The notes below the pieces were generated by a model that saw nothing but the letters and a program-made list of their open reading frames with translations, ran no database searches and was not told the DNA's origin. Shown in pieces: positions 36,699-46,585 of a DNA stretch of 46,861 nucleotides. The stretch covers positions 1 through 46,861 of the forward strand of contig JAIMFC010000011.1 in NCBI GenBank assembly GCA_019794795.1, read 5' to 3'. Source of the stretch: Streptococcus gallolyticus (lineage in GTDB: Bacteria; Bacillota; Bacilli; Lactobacillales; Streptococcaceae). Numbering within the stretch: position 1 is the first letter of the stretch; every line of letters begins with the position of its first letter. The position numbers were made by a program, and so were the translations under genes.

Positions 36699-36905
36699 AT
36701 GAAACTTAATGAAGTAAAAGAATTTGTTAAAGAACTTCGTGGACTTTCTCAAGAAGAACTTGCAAAACGCGAAAACGAGTTGAAGAAAGAACTCTTTGAG
36801 CTCCGTTTCCAAGCTGCTGCAGGTCAACTTGAGCAAACTGCTCGTTTGAACGAAGTTAAAAAGCAGATTGCACGTATCAAAACTGTGCAATCTGAAGTTA
36901 AATAA
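36699..36905 (+). CDS. rpmC: Ribosomal protein L29
   Basis: A 68-residue helical hairpin protein next to L23 at the tunnel exit. [23 protein letters not shown] is the family core; coupled to rplP by a short gap. Confidence 0.97.
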
Positions 36906-36928
36906 TAGATTGGGAAAGGAGAATTTCA

Positions 36929-37189
36929 ATGGAACGCAATAATCGTAAAGTTCTTGTTGGACGTGTTGTATCTGACAAAATGGACAAAACAATCACAGTT
37001 GTAGTTGAAACTAAACGTAACCACCCAGTCTATGGTAAACGTATTAACTACTCTAAAAAATACAAAGCTCATGATGAAAACAATGTTGCTAAAGAAGGCG
37101 ATATCGTTCGCATCATGGAAACTCGTCCGCTTTCAGCTACAAAACGCTTCCGTCTTGTAGAAGTTGTAGAAGAAGCAGTTATCATTTAA
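36929..37189 (+). CDS. rpsQ: Ribosomal protein S17
   Basis: An 86-residue OB-fold protein, a primary binder of the 16S 5' domain. [15 protein letters not shown] and [16 protein letters not shown] are diagnostic. It is the last gene of the S10 part of the block. Confidence 0.97.
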
Positions 37190-37213
37190 TCAAACTGAAA
37201 GGAGAAAACTAAT

Positions 37214-37582
37214 ATGATTCAAACAGAAACTCGTTTGAAAGTTGCTGACAACAGTGGCGCACGCGAAATCTTGACTATCAAAGTTCTTGGTGGTTCAGGA
37301 CGTAAATTTGCAAACATTGGCGACATTATCGTTGCTTCAGTAAAACAAGCTACTCCTGGTGGTGCGGTTAAAAAAGGTGACGTTGTAAAAGCTGTTATCG
37401 TTCGTACTAAAACAGGTGCTCGTCGTGCTGATGGTTCATACATCAAATTTGACGAAAATGCTGCCGTTATCATCCGTGAAGACAAAACTCCTCGCGGAAC
37501 TCGTATCTTTGGCCCAGTGGCACGCGAATTGCGTGACGGCGGTTTCATGAAAATCGTTTCATTGGCACCAGAAGTACTTTAA
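37214..37582 (+). CDS. rplN: Ribosomal protein L14
   Basis: A 122-residue 50S protein on the subunit interface, also the target of silencing factor Rsf[19 protein letters not shown] is typical. First gene of the spc part; no separate promoter is seen. Confidence 0.97.
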   Translation: MIQTETRLKVADNSGAREILTIKVLGGSGRKFANIGDIIVASVKQATPGGAVKKGDVVKAVIVRTKTGARRADGSYIKFDENAAVIIREDKTPRGTRIFGPVARELRDGGFMKIVSLAPEVL

Positions 37583-37601
37583 TCTAAACACAAACTAAGT
37601 C

Positions 37602-37635
37602 CCCTGCAAAACTTGCAGGGTGCCCATTAGGGCGT
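37602..37635 (+). other. Hairpins between rplN and rplX
   Basis: CCCTGCAA/TTGCAGGG with loop AAC (37602-37620), perfect, then GCCC-ATTA-GGGC (37622-37633). No T run follows, so read-through to rplX is expected. Confidence 0.75.
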
Positions 37636-37658
37636 AAGAAATTCACAGGAGAAATCAA

Positions 37659-37964
37659 ATGTTTGTAAAAAAAGGCGACAAAGTTCGCGTTATCGCTGGT
37701 AAAGACAAAGGAGTAGAAGCTCTTGTTGTAACAGCACTTCCAAAAGTAAACAAAGTTGTTGTTGAAGGTGTTAACATCGTCAAAAAACATCAAAAACCAA
37801 ACAACGAAAACCCTCAAGGTGCAATCGTTGAAATCGAAGCTCCAATCCATGCATCAAACGTTCAAGTTTTGGACAAAAACGGTGTAGCTGGACGCGTTGG
37901 TTACAAAGTTGTTGACGGCAAAAAAGTTCGTTACAACAAAAAATCAGGCGAAGTGCTTGATTAA
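37659..37964 (+). CDS. rplX: Ribosomal protein L24
   Basis: A 101-residue assembly initiator of the 50S with a KOW motif ([15 protein letters not shown]). An AGGAG site precedes ATG 37659, after the hairpin-bearing gap. Confidence 0.97.
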   Translation: MFVKKGDKVRVIAGKDKGVEALVVTALPKVNKVVVEGVNIVKKHQKPNNENPQGAIVEIEAPIHASNVQVLDKNGVAGRVGYKVVDGKKVRYNKKSGEVLD

Positions 37965-37987
37965 TCACGAAGGAAAGGAGAAGTATA

Positions 37988-38530
37988 ATGGCAAATCGTT
38001 TAAAAGAAAAATATCTTAATGAAGTTGTTCCCGCTTTGACTGAGCAATTTAACTATTCATCAGTTATGGCTGTGCCAAAAGTTGATAAGATCGTTTTGAA
38101 CATGGGTGTTGGTGACGCTGTTTCTAACGCTAAAAACCTTGAAAAAGCTGCTGAAGAATTGGCGCTTATCTCAGGTCAAAAACCACTTATCACAAAAGCT
38201 AAGAAATCAATCGCCGGCTTCCGTCTTCGTGAAGGGGTTGCTATCGGTGCGAAAGTAACTCTTCGTGGCGAACGTATGTATGAATTCTTGGACAAATTGG
38301 TTTCAGTTTCACTTCCACGTGTACGTGACTTCCACGGTGTTCCAACAAAATCATTTGACGGACGTGGTAACTACACACTTGGTGTGAAAGAACAATTGAT
38401 CTTCCCAGAAATCAACTTCGATGATGTTGATAAGACTCGTGGTATGGATATCGTTATCGTTACAACTGCTAACACTGACGAAGAATCACGTGCATTGCTT
38501 ACAGGCCTTGGTATGCCGTTTGCGAAATAA
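37988..38530 (+). CDS. rplE: Ribosomal protein L5
   Basis: A 180-residue 5S rRNA-binding protein of the central protuberance. [15 protein letters not shown] and [11 protein letters not shown] are diagnostic. AAGGAG site. Confidence 0.97.
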   Translation: MANRLKEKYLNEVVPALTEQFNYSSVMAVPKVDKIVLNMGVGDAVSNAKNLEKAAEELALISGQKPLITKAKKSIAGFRLREGVAIGAKVTLRGERMYEFLDKLVSVSLPRVRDFHGVPTKSFDGRGNYTLGVKEQLIFPEINFDDVDKTRGMDIVIVTTANTDEESRALLTGLGMPFAK

Positions 38531-38544
38531 TAGGGAGAGAATAA

Positions 38545-38730
38545 ATGGCTAAAAAATCAATGATCGCTAAGAACAAACGCCCAGCTAAGTTCTCAACTCA
38601 AGCTTACACACGTTGTGAAAAATGTGGACGTCCACATTCAGTTTACCGCAAATTCAAACTTTGCCGTGTATGCTTCCGCGACTTGGCTTACCTTGGACAA
38701 ATTCCAGGCGTTACTAAAGCTTCTTGGTAA
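38545..38730 (+). CDS. rpsN: Ribosomal protein S14, zinc-binding type
   Basis: A 61-residue S14 of the short C+ class. Four Cys in CEKC and CRVC form the zinc site. Low-GC bacteria often also carry a zinc-free S14 used in zinc starvation; none is in this window. A long non-coding gap follows. Confidence 0.96.
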   Translation: MAKKSMIAKNKRPAKFSTQAYTRCEKCGRPHSVYRKFKLCRVCFRDLAYLGQIPGVTKASW

Positions 38731-38752
38731 AAACATGATGCTAAGCCCGTAA

Positions 38753-38825
38753 TGAACAAAGCAAAATTAGGGAGTTGTAGCAGTTTGCTTGCAAACGAGA
38801 CAACTCATCTATTTTGCACAGTTCA
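38753..38825 (+). other. Long nested hairpin between rpsN and rpsH
   Basis: Four stacked stems with matching internal loops: TGAAC/GTTCA, GCAAAAT/ATTTTGC, GAGTTGT/ACAACTC and GTTTGC/GCAAAC, about 24 pairs in 73 bases. Internal loops are symmetric (three, four and four bases). No T run follows. Confidence 0.8.
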
Positions 38826-38831
38826 TAGGGC

Positions 38832-38935
38832 GAGTTCGAATCGGCTTATATATAAACCTGAACCGAACTCAAATATGCTCGCTTTCTAAGTGAGTATACA
38901 TTCAATCAGCTTTGCTGAATATCGTCCATTTGGAC
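38832..38935 (+). other. Further hairpins before rpsH
   Basis: GAGTTCG/CGAACTC (38832-38870) encloses a near-palindrome around TATATA; TCAGC-TTT-GCTGA lies at about 38906-38918 and GTCC-ATTT-GGAC at about 38924-38935. With the nested hairpin these fill the 259-base gap; no gene is seen there. Confidence 0.65.
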
Positions 38936-38989
38936 ATCATTAACTAGCAAGTGAAATTTTCAAACTACTAGTAAGAGGAGAAAAATAAA

Positions 38990-39388
38990 ATGGTTATGAC
39001 TGACCCAATTGCAGACTTTTTGACACGTATTCGTAATGCTAACCAAGCAAAACACGAAGTACTTGAAGTACCTGCATCAAACATCAAAAAAGGGATTGCT
39101 ACAATCCTTAAAAATGAAGGTTTTGTAAAAAACGTTGAATTCATCGAAGATGACAAACAAGGCATCATCCGTGTATTCTTGAAATACGGACCAAACGGTG
39201 AAAAAGTTATCACAAACTTGAAACGTATCTCAAAACCGGGTCTTCGTGTTTACTCAAAACGTGAAGATGTTCCTAAAGTTCTTAACGGACTTGGAATCGC
39301 AATCATTTCTACATCAGAAGGTCTTTTGACTGACAAACAAGCTCGTCAAAAGAATGTTGGTGGGGAAGTTCTTGCATACGTTTGGTAA
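38990..39388 (+). CDS. rpsH: Ribosomal protein S8
   Basis: A 132-residue 30S platform protein, the classic spc-operon autoregulator in E. coli. [14 protein letters not shown] and [14 protein letters not shown] are diagnostic. AGAGGAG precedes ATG 38990; ATG 38996 is also possible but less well spaced. Confidence 0.96.
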   Translation: MVMTDPIADFLTRIRNANQAKHEVLEVPASNIKKGIATILKNEGFVKNVEFIEDDKQGIIRVFLKYGPNGEKVITNLKRISKPGLRVYSKREDVPKVLNGLGIAIISTSEGLLTDKQARQKNVGGEVLAYVW

Positions 39389-39408
39389 TTTTGGCTTACA
39401 ATTTCTTC

Positions 39409-39553
39409 CTGTTTCGTCGTTAGTTCCCCTTGCCGTACACCAGTACAGCCTGCGCAAGACTGCCTAGAAACAGTTTGGACTTGAAACCCAAAATCAGACC
39501 TATAAAATAGTGTCTGATAAACCATACACCCCGTGAAAACTGGCCGAAAGGCC
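39409..39553 (+). other. Nested hairpins between rpsH and rplF
   Basis: Outer CTGTTTC/GAAACAG (39409-39473) encloses CTTGC/GCAAG and GTAC-ACCA-GTAC. Then TCAGACCTAT/ATAG-T-GTCTGA (39494-39517) and GGCC-GAAA-GGCC with a GNRA loop (39542-39553). The 190-base gap contains no gene that I can see. Confidence 0.75.
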
Positions 39554-39578
39554 TGACAATTTAACAGGAGAAAATAAC

Positions 39579-40115
39579 ATGTCACGTATTGGTAATAAAG
39601 TAATTACTTTGCCTGCTGGTGTTGAGATTGCTCAAAACAACGGTGTGGTAACTGTAAAAGGACCTAAAGGTGAACTCACTCGTGAATTCCCTACAGCTAT
39701 TGAAATTCGTGTAGAAGGTGCAGAAGTAACTCTTCACCGTCCAAACGATTCAAAAGAAATGAAGACTATCCACGGTACAAGCCGTGCTAACCTCAACAAC
39801 ATGGTTGTTGGTGTTTCTGAAGGCTTCAAAAAAGAACTTGAAATGCGTGGTGTCGGTTACCGTGCTCAATTGGCAGGTGACAAATTGACACTTGCAGTTG
39901 GTAAATCACATCCAGATGAAGTGGTTGCACCAGAAGGTATCACATTTGAAGTTCCAACACCAACACAAATCATCGTGTCTGGTATCAACAAAGAAGTTGT
40001 TGGTCAAACAGCAGCTTATATCCGTAGCCTTCGCGCTCCTGAGCCATACAAAGGTAAAGGTATTCGTTACGTTGGTGAATTCGTTCGCCGTAAAGAAGGT
40101 AAAACTGGTAAATAA
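39579..40115 (+). CDS. rplF: Ribosomal protein L6
   Basis: A 178-residue two-domain protein near the sarcin-ricin loop. [16 protein letters not shown] and the C-terminal [13 protein letters not shown] signature are present. AGGAG site. Confidence 0.97.
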   Translation: MSRIGNKVITLPAGVEIAQNNGVVTVKGPKGELTREFPTAIEIRVEGAEVTLHRPNDSKEMKTIHGTSRANLNNMVVGVSEGFKKELEMRGVGYRAQLAGDKLTLAVGKSHPDEVVAPEGITFEVPTPTQIIVSGINKEVVGQTAAYIRSLRAPEPYKGKGIRYVGEFVRRKEGKTGK

Positions 40116-40182
40116 TAGTTTCGTGAGAAGGGTGCAAGCCTTTCTCGGAACGCTATTTTCCGAAACTAGCCTCGTTTGAGGC
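40116..40182 (+). other. Branched structure between rplF and rplR
   Basis: Outer stem TAGTTTCG/CGAAACTA (40116-40168) encloses GAGAAGGG/CCTTTCTC and a GGAA/TTCC arm, followed by GCCTC-GTTT-GAGGC (40169-40182). It almost fills the gap. No T run is present. Confidence 0.75.
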
Positions 40183-40209
40183 GAAATCAATAATAAAGAG
40201 GTGAAAATT

Positions 40210-40566
40210 GTGATTTCAAAACCAGATAAAAACAAAATCCGCCAAAAACGCCACCGTCGCGTTCGCGGTAAAATCTCTGGAACTGCTGCTCGCCCACGTT
40301 TGAACATTTTCCGTTCTAATACAGGCATCTACGCTCAAGTGATTGATGACGTAGCGGGTGTAACGCTCGCAAGCGCTTCTACTCTTGATAAAGAAGTTTC
40401 AAAAGGAACTAAGACAGAACAAGCCGTTGTTGTAGGTAAACTCGTTGCTGAACGTGCAGCTGCGAAAGGTATTTCTGAAGTGGTCTTTGACCGCGGTGGA
40501 TATCTCTATCACGGACGTGTGAAAGCTTTGGCTGACGCTGCTCGTGAAAACGGATTGAAATTCTAA
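40210..40566 (+). CDS. rplR: Ribosomal protein L18
   Basis: A 118-residue 5S rRNA-binding protein. GTG 40210 gives the family start [14 protein letters not shown] and is spaced seven bases from AGAGGTG; the in-frame GTG 40201 lies in the ribosome site itself. The basic N-terminal tail and [16 protein letters not shown] are typical. Confidence 0.96.
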   Translation: MISKPDKNKIRQKRHRRVRGKISGTAARPRLNIFRSNTGIYAQVIDDVAGVTLASASTLDKEVSKGTKTEQAVVVGKLVAERAAAKGISEVVFDRGGYLYHGRVKALADAARENGLKF

Positions 40567-40584
40567 TAGGGAGGACACTAAGAA

Positions 40585-41079
40585 ATGGCATTTAAAGATA
40601 ACGCAGTTGAAATTGAAGAACGCGTAGTAGCCATCAACCGTGTTACAAAAGTTGTTAAAGGTGGACGTCGTCTTCGTTTTGCAGCTCTTGTGGTTGTTGG
40701 TGACCGTAACGGACGTGTAGGTTTCGGTACTGGTAAAGCTCAAGAAGTACCTGAAGCTATCCGTAAAGCAGTTGAAGCTGCTAAGAAAAACATGATCGAA
40801 GTACCAATGGTTGGTACAACAATCCCTCACGAAGTTCGTTCAGAATTTGGTGGAGCTAAAATATTGTTGAAACCAGCTGTAGAAGGTGCTGGGGTTGCTG
40901 CTGGTGGTGCAACACGTGCCGTAATCGAATTGGCAGGTATTGCAGATGTTACATCTAAATCACTTGGCTCAAATACTCCAATCAACATCGTTCGTGCAAC
41001 AGTTGAAGGTTTGAAACAATTGAAACGTGCTGAAGAGGTTGCTGCACTTCGCGGTATCTCAGTTTCAGATTTGGCATAA
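40585..41079 (+). CDS. rpsE: Ribosomal protein S5
   Basis: A 164-residue fidelity protein of the 30S. The double-stranded RNA-binding fold ([18 protein letters not shown]) is at the N-terminus, and [17 protein letters not shown] follows. GGGAGG site. Confidence 0.97.
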   Translation: MAFKDNAVEIEERVVAINRVTKVVKGGRRLRFAALVVVGDRNGRVGFGTGKAQEVPEAIRKAVEAAKKNMIEVPMVGTTIPHEVRSEFGGAKILLKPAVEGAGVAAGGATRAVIELAGIADVTSKSLGSNTPINIVRATVEGLKQLKRAEEVAALRGISVSDLA

Positions 41080-41092
41080 GAAAGGGGAACTC

Positions 41093-41275
41093 ATGGCTCA
41101 AATTAAAATTACTTTGACGAAGTCTCCAATCGGCCGTATTCCATCACAACGTAAAACTGTTGTGGCGCTTGGTCTTGGCAAATTGAACAGCTCAGTCGTT
41201 AAAGAAGACAACGCAGCTATCCGTGGTATGGTTAACGCTGTATCTCACTTGGTAACTGTAGAAGAAGTTAAATAA
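41093..41275 (+). CDS. rpmD: Ribosomal protein L30
   Basis: A 60-residue 50S protein. ATG 41093, preceded by AAAGGGG, gives the family start [14 protein letters not shown]; an in-frame ATG at 41027 lies within rpsE and is rejected. Confidence 0.96.
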   Translation: MAQIKITLTKSPIGRIPSQRKTVVALGLGKLNSSVVKEDNAAIRGMVNAVSHLVTVEEVK

Positions 41276-41296
41276 GACTTCATCAAATCAAATAAC

Positions 41297-41379
41297 TAAC
41301 TTGAGTCGTACGGTTTTCTGTGCGACTTAAAGTTAATTTCGTATAGGCGAGTTTTTGTGGGAAGTCCTTTTTCTCACAA
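41297..41379 (+). other. Hairpins between rpmD and rplO
   Basis: TAACTT-G-AGTCG-T-AC pairs with GT-G-CGACT-TA-AAGTTA (41297-41335); a second stem TTGTG-G-GAA/TTC-T-CACAA lies at about 41355-41379. No gene is seen in the 141-base gap. Confidence 0.7.
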
Positions 41380-41416
41380 AGGCGCTAGCATTTTACAATT
41401 AAGGAGAAATTAAATA

Positions 41417-41857
41417 ATGAAACTTCATGAATTACAACCTGCTGCAGGTTCACGTAAAGTTCGCAACCGCGTAGGTCGTGGTACATCATCAGGTAATGGT
41501 AAAACATCTGGTCGTGGTCAAAAAGGTCAAAAAGCTCGTAGCGGTGGTGGCGTACGTCTTGGTTTTGAAGGTGGACAAACTCCATTGTTCCGTCGTCTTC
41601 CAAAACGTGGTTTCACAAACATCAACGCTAAAGAGTATGCAATTGTGAACCTTGATCAATTGAATGTTTTTGAAGATGGTACAGAAGTAACACCAGTTGT
41701 ACTTATCGAAGCTGGTATTGTCAAAGCTGAAAAATCAGGAATCAAAGTTCTTGGTAACGGTGAATTGACTAAGAAATTGACAGTGAAAGCTGCTAAATTC
41801 TCTAAATCAGCTGAAGAAGCAATCACTTCAAAAGGTGGCTCAGTGGAAGTCATCTAA
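41417..41857 (+). CDS. rplO: Ribosomal protein L15
   Basis: A 146-residue late-assembly 50S protein. [20 protein letters not shown] and the Gly-rich [24 protein letters not shown] are diagnostic. It is followed at 13 bases by secY, the usual pair. Confidence 0.97.
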   Translation: MKLHELQPAAGSRKVRNRVGRGTSSGNGKTSGRGQKGQKARSGGGVRLGFEGGQTPLFRRLPKRGFTNINAKEYAIVNLDQLNVFEDGTEVTPVVLIEAGIVKAEKSGIKVLGNGELTKKLTVKAAKFSKSAEEAITSKGGSVEVI

Positions 41858-41870
41858 GGGGTGACCGCCT

Positions 41871-43181
41871 ATGTTTTTTAAATTATTAAAAGAAGCGTTC
41901 AAGGTAAAAAACGTTCGCAATAAAATTTTGTTTACGATTTTCGTCTTATTCGTTTTTCGTGTGGGAACACACATCACTGTACCAGGAATCAATGCTAAAA
42001 GTCTTGAAGCAGTTTCAAATTTGCCCTTCTTGAACATGTTAAGCTTGGTATCTGGTAACGCGATGAAAAACTTTTCCGTTTTTGCTTTGGGAGTAAGTCC
42101 CTATATCACTGCGTCCATCATCGTTCAACTGTTACAAATGGATATTGTTCCAAAGTTTGTTGAATGGGGTAAACAAGGTGAAGTTGGTCGTCGGAAATTA
42201 AATCAAGCAACTCGCTATATTTCACTTGTTCTTGCTTTTGTTCAATCAGTTGGTATTACTGCAGGTCTAAACGCTCTTGCAGGTGCACAACTGACAACTA
42301 TGCCTCTCAATTGGAAAACCTATATCATTATCGGTAGTATTTTAACGACCGGTTCAATGATTGTTACATGGTTTGGTGAACAAATTACAGATAAGGGTTA
42401 TGGAAACGGGACATCAATGATTATCTTTGCAGGCATCATTTCTTCTCTTCCAGGCACCATCAAAGAAATCTACGAAGATCGCTTTGTAAATATTGACTCC
42501 AGTCGATTAACAGAATCAGCAATCTTTGTAGCAGCTTTGGTTGTTGCAATTTTAGCAATTGTTTATTTTACGACCTACGTACAACAAGCGGAGTACAAAA
42601 TTCCTATCCAGTACACTAAACGTGCGCAAGGAGCTCCATCAAGCTCATACTTGCCATTGAAGTTAAATCCAGCAGGTGTTATTCCTGTTATCTTTGCAGG
42701 CTCTATCACAGCGATTCCAACTTCGATTCTTCAATTTTTGACAAGTCAAAACCGTACAAGTTCTATTTTGCAGAATTTACAAAGTTACTTTGACTACACA
42801 ACCGTTAAGGGAATGTTGGTTTATGCAGCTTTGATCATCATCTTTACATTCTTCTACAGTTTCGTTCAAGTAAATCCTGAAAAAACTGCAGAAAGTTTGC
42901 AAAAGAGTGGTGCCTACATTCACGGAGTTCGTCCAGGTAATGGGACAGAACAGTACTTCTCAAAACTATTGAAGCGTTTAGCAACAGTAGGTTCTCTTTT
43001 CCTTGGTATTGTTGCCTTGTTACCAATTTTGGCACAAAACCTTTTAGGATTATCTTCAAATATTGCTTTCTTGGGTACAAGTTTGATTATCGTAATTATG
43101 ACAAGTATCGAAGGTATCAAGCAGTTAGAAGGCTACCTTTTGAAGAGAAAATACGTTGGATTCATGGAAATTACAGAATAG
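41871..43181 (+). CDS. secY: Protein translocase channel SecY
   Basis: The 436-residue core of SecYEG, with ten membrane segments. VPGIN near the first segment, the plug region, GVSPYITASIIVQLLQ and the cytoplasmic loop GVRPGNGTEQYF are recognisable. GGGGTGA upstream of ATG 41871 serves as ribosome site. A hairpin follows the stop. Confidence 0.97.
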   Translation: MFFKLLKEAFKVKNVRNKILFTIFVLFVFRVGTHITVPGINAKSLEAVSNLPFLNMLSLVSGNAMKNFSVFALGVSPYITASIIVQLLQMDIVPKFVEWGKQGEVGRRKLNQATRYISLVLAFVQSVGITAGLNALAGAQLTTMPLNWKTYIIIGSILTTGSMIVTWFGEQITDKGYGNGTSMIIFAGIISSLPGTIKEIYEDRFVNIDSSRLTESAIFVAALVVAILAIVYFTTYVQQAEYKIPIQYTKRAQGAPSSSYLPLKLNPAGVIPVIFAGSITAIPTSILQFLTSQNRTSSILQNLQSYFDYTTVKGMLVYAALIIIFTFFYSFVQVNPEKTAESLQKSGAYIHGVRPGNGTEQYFSKLLKRLATVGSLFLGIVALLPILAQNLLGLSSNIAFLGTSLIIVIMTSIEGIKQLEGYLLKRKYVGFMEITE

Positions 43182-43186
43182 TATAT

Positions 43187-43216
43187 AGGTTGACTTTGTC
43201 AACCTTCTATTTTATT
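43187..43216 (+). terminator. Hairpin terminator or attenuator after secY
   Basis: AGGTTGAC-TTT-GTCAACCT is a perfect 8-bp stem followed by a T-rich but interrupted tail. adk expression suggests at least partial read-through. A second stem AATAGC/GCTATT lies at 43243-43259. Confidence 0.65.
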
Positions 43217-43281
43217 TTAATCGGCCAATGAAGATTATAAGAAATAGCCTCGAGCTATTCACACAATAAAAGGAGTTCGAA

Positions 43282-43923
43282 ATGAATCTTTTGATTATGG
43301 GTTTACCAGGTGCTGGTAAGGGAACACAAGCAGCAAAAATCGTTGAAAAATTTGGTGTGGCACACATCTCAACAGGTGATATGTTCCGTGCTGCAATGGC
43401 GAATCAAACTGAAATGGGATTGTTGGCAAAATCATACATCGATAAAGGTGATTTGGTTCCTGACGAAGTAACAAACGGTATTGTGAAAGAACGCCTGACT
43501 CAAGACGATGTTAAAGAAAAAGGCTTCTTGCTAGATGGTTATCCACGTACAATCGAGCAAGCACATGCTTTGGATGAAAACTTGAAAGAGTTGGGGATCA
43601 ACCTTCAAGGTGTGATCAATATCGAGATTGACCCAAGTATTTTGGTAGAACGTCTTAGCGGACGAATTATTCACCGCGAAACGGGTGAAACCTTCCATAA
43701 AGTGTTTAATCCACCAGCAGAAGGCTACAATGAAGCAGATTACTACCAACGTGAAGACGACAAGCCAGAATCAGTAAAACGTCGCTTGGAAGTAAATATC
43801 GCTCAAGGTCAACCAATTATTGACCATTATCGTGCACAAGGTCTTGTTCATGATATCGAAGGTGACCGAGATATCAATCTTGTATTTGAAGCAATTGATG
43901 CTGTTTTATCAAAATTACAATAA
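43282..43923 (+). CDS. adk: Adenylate kinase
   Basis: Interconverts AMP, ADP and ATP; it also processes the AMP made by the purine pathway earlier in the window. The 213-residue protein has the P-loop [10 protein letters not shown] (7-16), STGDMFR and LLDGYPRT. The long LID domain (around [15 protein letters not shown]) lacks the four Cys that hold zinc in Bacillus Adk. Confidence 0.97.
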   Translation: MNLLIMGLPGAGKGTQAAKIVEKFGVAHISTGDMFRAAMANQTEMGLLAKSYIDKGDLVPDEVTNGIVKERLTQDDVKEKGFLLDGYPRTIEQAHALDENLKELGINLQGVINIEIDPSILVERLSGRIIHRETGETFHKVFNPPAEGYNEADYYQREDDKPESVKRRLEVNIAQGQPIIDHYRAQGLVHDIEGDRDINLVFEAIDAVLSKLQ

Positions 43924-43937
43924 TTGATGGATATGAC

Positions 43938-43966
43938 TTGCTTTTTTTAGAGTAAAATGATAAAAT
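43938..43966 (+). promoter_or_regulatory. Internal promoter of the infA-rplQ part
   Basis: TTGCTT (43938-43943) and TAAAAT (43961-43966) are exactly 17 bases apart, in the gap between adk and infA. Confidence 0.6.
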
Positions 43967-43991
43967 AAGCCAGTCTGACTTATAATTGTTA

Positions 43992-44007
43992 CCTCTGTGT
44001 GCAGAGG
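43992..44007 (+). other. Leader hairpin before infA
   Basis: CCTCTG-TGTG-CAGAGG, six pairs, lies in the infA leader about 36 bases before its start. Confidence 0.6.
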
Positions 44008-44043
44008 ACATCAAATCGAAAATTTAGAGGGGGAAACTTTTGC

Positions 44044-44262
44044 ATGGCAAAAGAAGATGTGATTGAAATTGAAGGTAAGGTAGTAGATACCATGCCGAAT
44101 GCTATGTTTACTGTTGAGTTGGAGAATGGACACCAAGTCTTGGCAACTGTTTCAGGAAAAATCCGTAAAAACTACATCCGTATTTTGGTCGGAGATCGTG
44201 TAACTGTCGAGCTTAGCCCATATGATTTGACACGTGGACGTATCACATACCGCTTTAAATAA
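44044..44262 (+). CDS. infA: Translation initiation factor IF-1
   Basis: A 72-residue OB-fold factor that occupies the 30S A site during initiation. ATG 44044 after a GGGGG site gives the family start [12 protein letters not shown]; an in-frame ATG at 43999 would add a 15-residue tail not seen in the family. Confidence 0.97.
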
Positions 44263-44285
44263 TCGAAATACTTGGAGGGATAAAA

Positions 44286-44402
44286 ATGAAAGTAAGACCA
44301 TCGGTCAAACCAATTTGCGAATACTGCAAAGTTATTCGTCGTAATGGTCGTGTTATGGTAATTTGCCCAGCAAATCCAAAACACAAACAACGTCAAGGTT
44401 AA
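44286..44402 (+). CDS. rpmJ: Ribosomal protein L36
   Basis: A 38-residue protein, [14 protein letters not shown] at the start. Zinc ligands are the Cys pair in CEYC, Cys in VICPAN and the His in NPKHKQ, i.e. the zinc-binding form. GGAGGG precedes ATG 44286. It lies between infA and rpsM as usual. Confidence 0.97.
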
Positions 44403-44419
44403 GATAGAAAGGAGAAAAA

Positions 44420-44785
44420 ATGGCTCGTATTGCTGGAGTTGACATTCCAAACGACAAACGTGTTGTAATTTCATTGACATACGTATACGGAATCGGTCTC
44501 ACAACATCTAAAAAAATCCTTGCTGCTGCAGGTATTTCAGAAGATATCCGTGTGAAAGACTTGACATCTGATCAAGAAGACGCTATCCGTCGTGAAGTTG
44601 ATGCAATCAAAGTTGAAGGCGACCTTCGTCGTGAAGTAAACTTGAACATTAAACGTTTGATGGAAATCGGTTCATACCGTGGTATCCGTCACCGTCGTGG
44701 ACTTCCTGTCCGTGGACAAAACACTAAAAACAATGCTCGCACTCGTAAAGGTAAAGCTGTTGCGATTGCAGGTAAGAAAAAATAA
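44420..44785 (+). CDS. rpsM: Ribosomal protein S13
   Basis: A 121-residue 30S head protein making bridges to the 50S and contacts to P-site t[17 protein letters not shown] and [17 protein letters not shown] are diagnostic. AAAGGAG site. Confidence 0.97.
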   Translation: MARIAGVDIPNDKRVVISLTYVYGIGLTTSKKILAAAGISEDIRVKDLTSDQEDAIRREVDAIKVEGDLRREVNLNIKRLMEIGSYRGIRHRRGLPVRGQNTKNNARTRKGKAVAIAGKKK

Positions 44786-44802
44786 AATAGGAGGTAAAAA
44801 AA

Positions 44803-45186
44803 TTGGCTAAACCAACACGTAAACGTCGTGTGAAGAAAAATATCGAATCTGGTATTGCACATATTCACGCTACATTTAACAACACTATTGTTATGATTAC
44901 TGATGTGCATGGTAACGCTCTTGCTTGGTCATCAGCTGGTGCTCTTGGTTTCAAAGGTTCTCGTAAATCTACACCATTCGCAGCCCAAATGGCTTCAGAA
45001 GCAGCTGCTAAATCTGCACAAGAACACGGTCTTAAAACAGTTGAAGTTACAGTTAAAGGTCCAGGTTCAGGTCGTGAGTCTGCTATTCGTGCTCTTGCTG
45101 CCGCTGGTCTTGAAGTTACTGCAATTCGTGATGTGACTCCTGTACCACACAATGGTGCTCGTCCTCCAAAACGTCGCCGTGTATAA
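44803..45186 (+). CDS. rpsK: Ribosomal protein S11
   Basis: A 127-residue platform protein next to the anti-Shine-Dalgarno region. The start is TTG 44803, eight bases after GGAGG; there is no ATG nearby. [20 protein letters not shown] and the C-terminal PPKRRRV are typical. Confidence 0.96.
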   Translation: MAKPTRKRRVKKNIESGIAHIHATFNNTIVMITDVHGNALAWSSAGALGFKGSRKSTPFAAQMASEAAAKSAQEHGLKTVEVTVKGPGSGRESAIRALAAAGLEVTAIRDVTPVPHNGARPPKRRRV

Positions 45187-45230
45187 TCATACAAACGATA
45201 CACAGCTTTTCGTTTAAGAGGGAGTAAGAA

Positions 45231-46169
45231 ATGATTGAGTTTGAAAAACCAACTATAACAAAAATTGATGAAAATAAAGATTACGGCAGATTTGTTATCG
45301 AACCGCTAGAACGTGGTTATGGAACAACTCTTGGTAACTCACTTCGTCGTGTACTCCTTGCATCACTTCCAGGTGCTGCGGTGACATCAATTAAAATTGA
45401 TGGCGTACTCCACGAATTCGACACAGTTCCAGGTGTTCGCGAAGATGTTATGCAAATTATTTTGAACATCAAAGGCATTGCTGTAAAATCTTATGTCGAA
45501 GACGAAAAGACAATTGAACTTGACGTTGTAGGTCCAGCAGAAATTACTGCAGGCGACATCTTAACAGATAGCGATATTGAAATTGTAAATCCTGATCATT
45601 ATCTATTTACCATCGCGGAAGGTGCTACTTTCAAGGCAGTTATGACTGTCAATACTGGACGTGGTTATATTCCAGCCGAAGGTAACAAAAAAGATGATGC
45701 ACCAGTAGGTACACTTGCTGTAGATTCAATCTACACACCTGTTGTCAAAGTAAATTACCAAGTTGAACCAACTCGCGTTGGTAGCAATGATGGTTTTGAC
45801 AAATTAACGCTTGAAATCATGACAAATGGTACGACAATTCCTGAAGACGCATTAGGGCTGTCAGCACGTATTTTGATGGAACACTTAGGTCTCTTTACAG
45901 ATTTAACTGAAGTTGCTAAATCAGCTGAAGTTATGAAAGAAGCAGAAGTTACTTCAGATGATCGTATGCTTGACCGTACAATCGAAGAATTAGATTTGTC
46001 AGTTCGTTCATATAACTGTTTGAAACGCGCAGGAATCAATACTGTGTTTGATTTGACAGAAAAATCTGAACCTGAAATGATGAAAGTACGCAATCTTGGC
46101 CGTAAGAGTCTTGAAGAAGTCAAGGTTAAATTGGCTGACCTTGGTCTAGGATTGAAAAAAGATAAATAA
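45231..46169 (+). CDS. rpoA: RNA polymerase alpha subunit
   Basis: A 312-residue protein: N-terminal dimerisation domain ([24 protein letters not shown]) for assembly, linker, and C-terminal domain ([32 protein letters not shown]) that binds UP elements and activators. GGGAG precedes ATG 45231. Confidence 0.97.
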   Translation: MIEFEKPTITKIDENKDYGRFVIEPLERGYGTTLGNSLRRVLLASLPGAAVTSIKIDGVLHEFDTVPGVREDVMQIILNIKGIAVKSYVEDEKTIELDVVGPAEITAGDILTDSDIEIVNPDHYLFTIAEGATFKAVMTVNTGRGYIPAEGNKKDDAPVGTLAVDSIYTPVVKVNYQVEPTRVGSNDGFDKLTLEIMTNGTTIPEDALGLSARILMEHLGLFTDLTEVAKSAEVMKEAEVTSDDRMLDRTIEELDLSVRSYNCLKRAGINTVFDLTEKSEPEMMKVRNLGRKSLEEVKVKLADLGLGLKKDK

Positions 46170-46183
46170 TATAGGAGGAAAAC

Positions 46184-46570
46184 ATGGCATACCGTAAATT
46201 AGGACGTACTAGCTCACAACGTAAAGCAATGTTGCGTGATTTGACGACTGACCTTTTGATTAACGAATCAATCGTTACAACTGAAGCTCGTGCGAAAGAA
46301 ATCCGTAAAACAGTTGAAAAAATGATTACTCTTGGTAAACGTGGCGATTTGCACGCTCGTCGTCAAGCAGCAGCATTTGTTCGTAACGAAATTGCAGCAG
46401 AAAACTATGATGAAGCAACTGATAAGTACACATCTACTACAGCTCTTCAAAAATTGTTCTCAGAAATTGCACCTCGTTATGCAGAACGTAATGGTGGTTA
46501 TACACGTATTCTTAAAACAGAACCACGTCGTGGAGACGCTGCACCAATGGCAATTATCGAACTTGTATAA
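46184..46570 (+). CDS. rplQ: Ribosomal protein L17
   Basis: A 128-residue 50S protein at the tunnel exit. [19 protein letters not shown] is the family start. It is the last gene of the alpha part, coupled 14 bases after rpoA. Confidence 0.97.
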   Translation: MAYRKLGRTSSQRKAMLRDLTTDLLINESIVTTEARAKEIRKTVEKMITLGKRGDLHARRQAAAFVRNEIAAENYDEATDKYTSTTALQKLFSEIAPRYAERNGGYTRILKTEPRRGDAAPMAIIELV

Positions 46571-46585
46571 GATCATCAATTTTGT

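Noticed and set aside
38871..38940. BOX or RUP-type streptococcal repeat in the rpsN-rpsH gap.
   Set aside because: There are small stems, but no match to the remembered BOX or RUP consensus.
44316..44323. TGCGAATA, a combox match on the + strand.
   Set aside because: It lies inside the rpmJ coding sequence (codons for the CEYC region) with no gene start at promoter distance.
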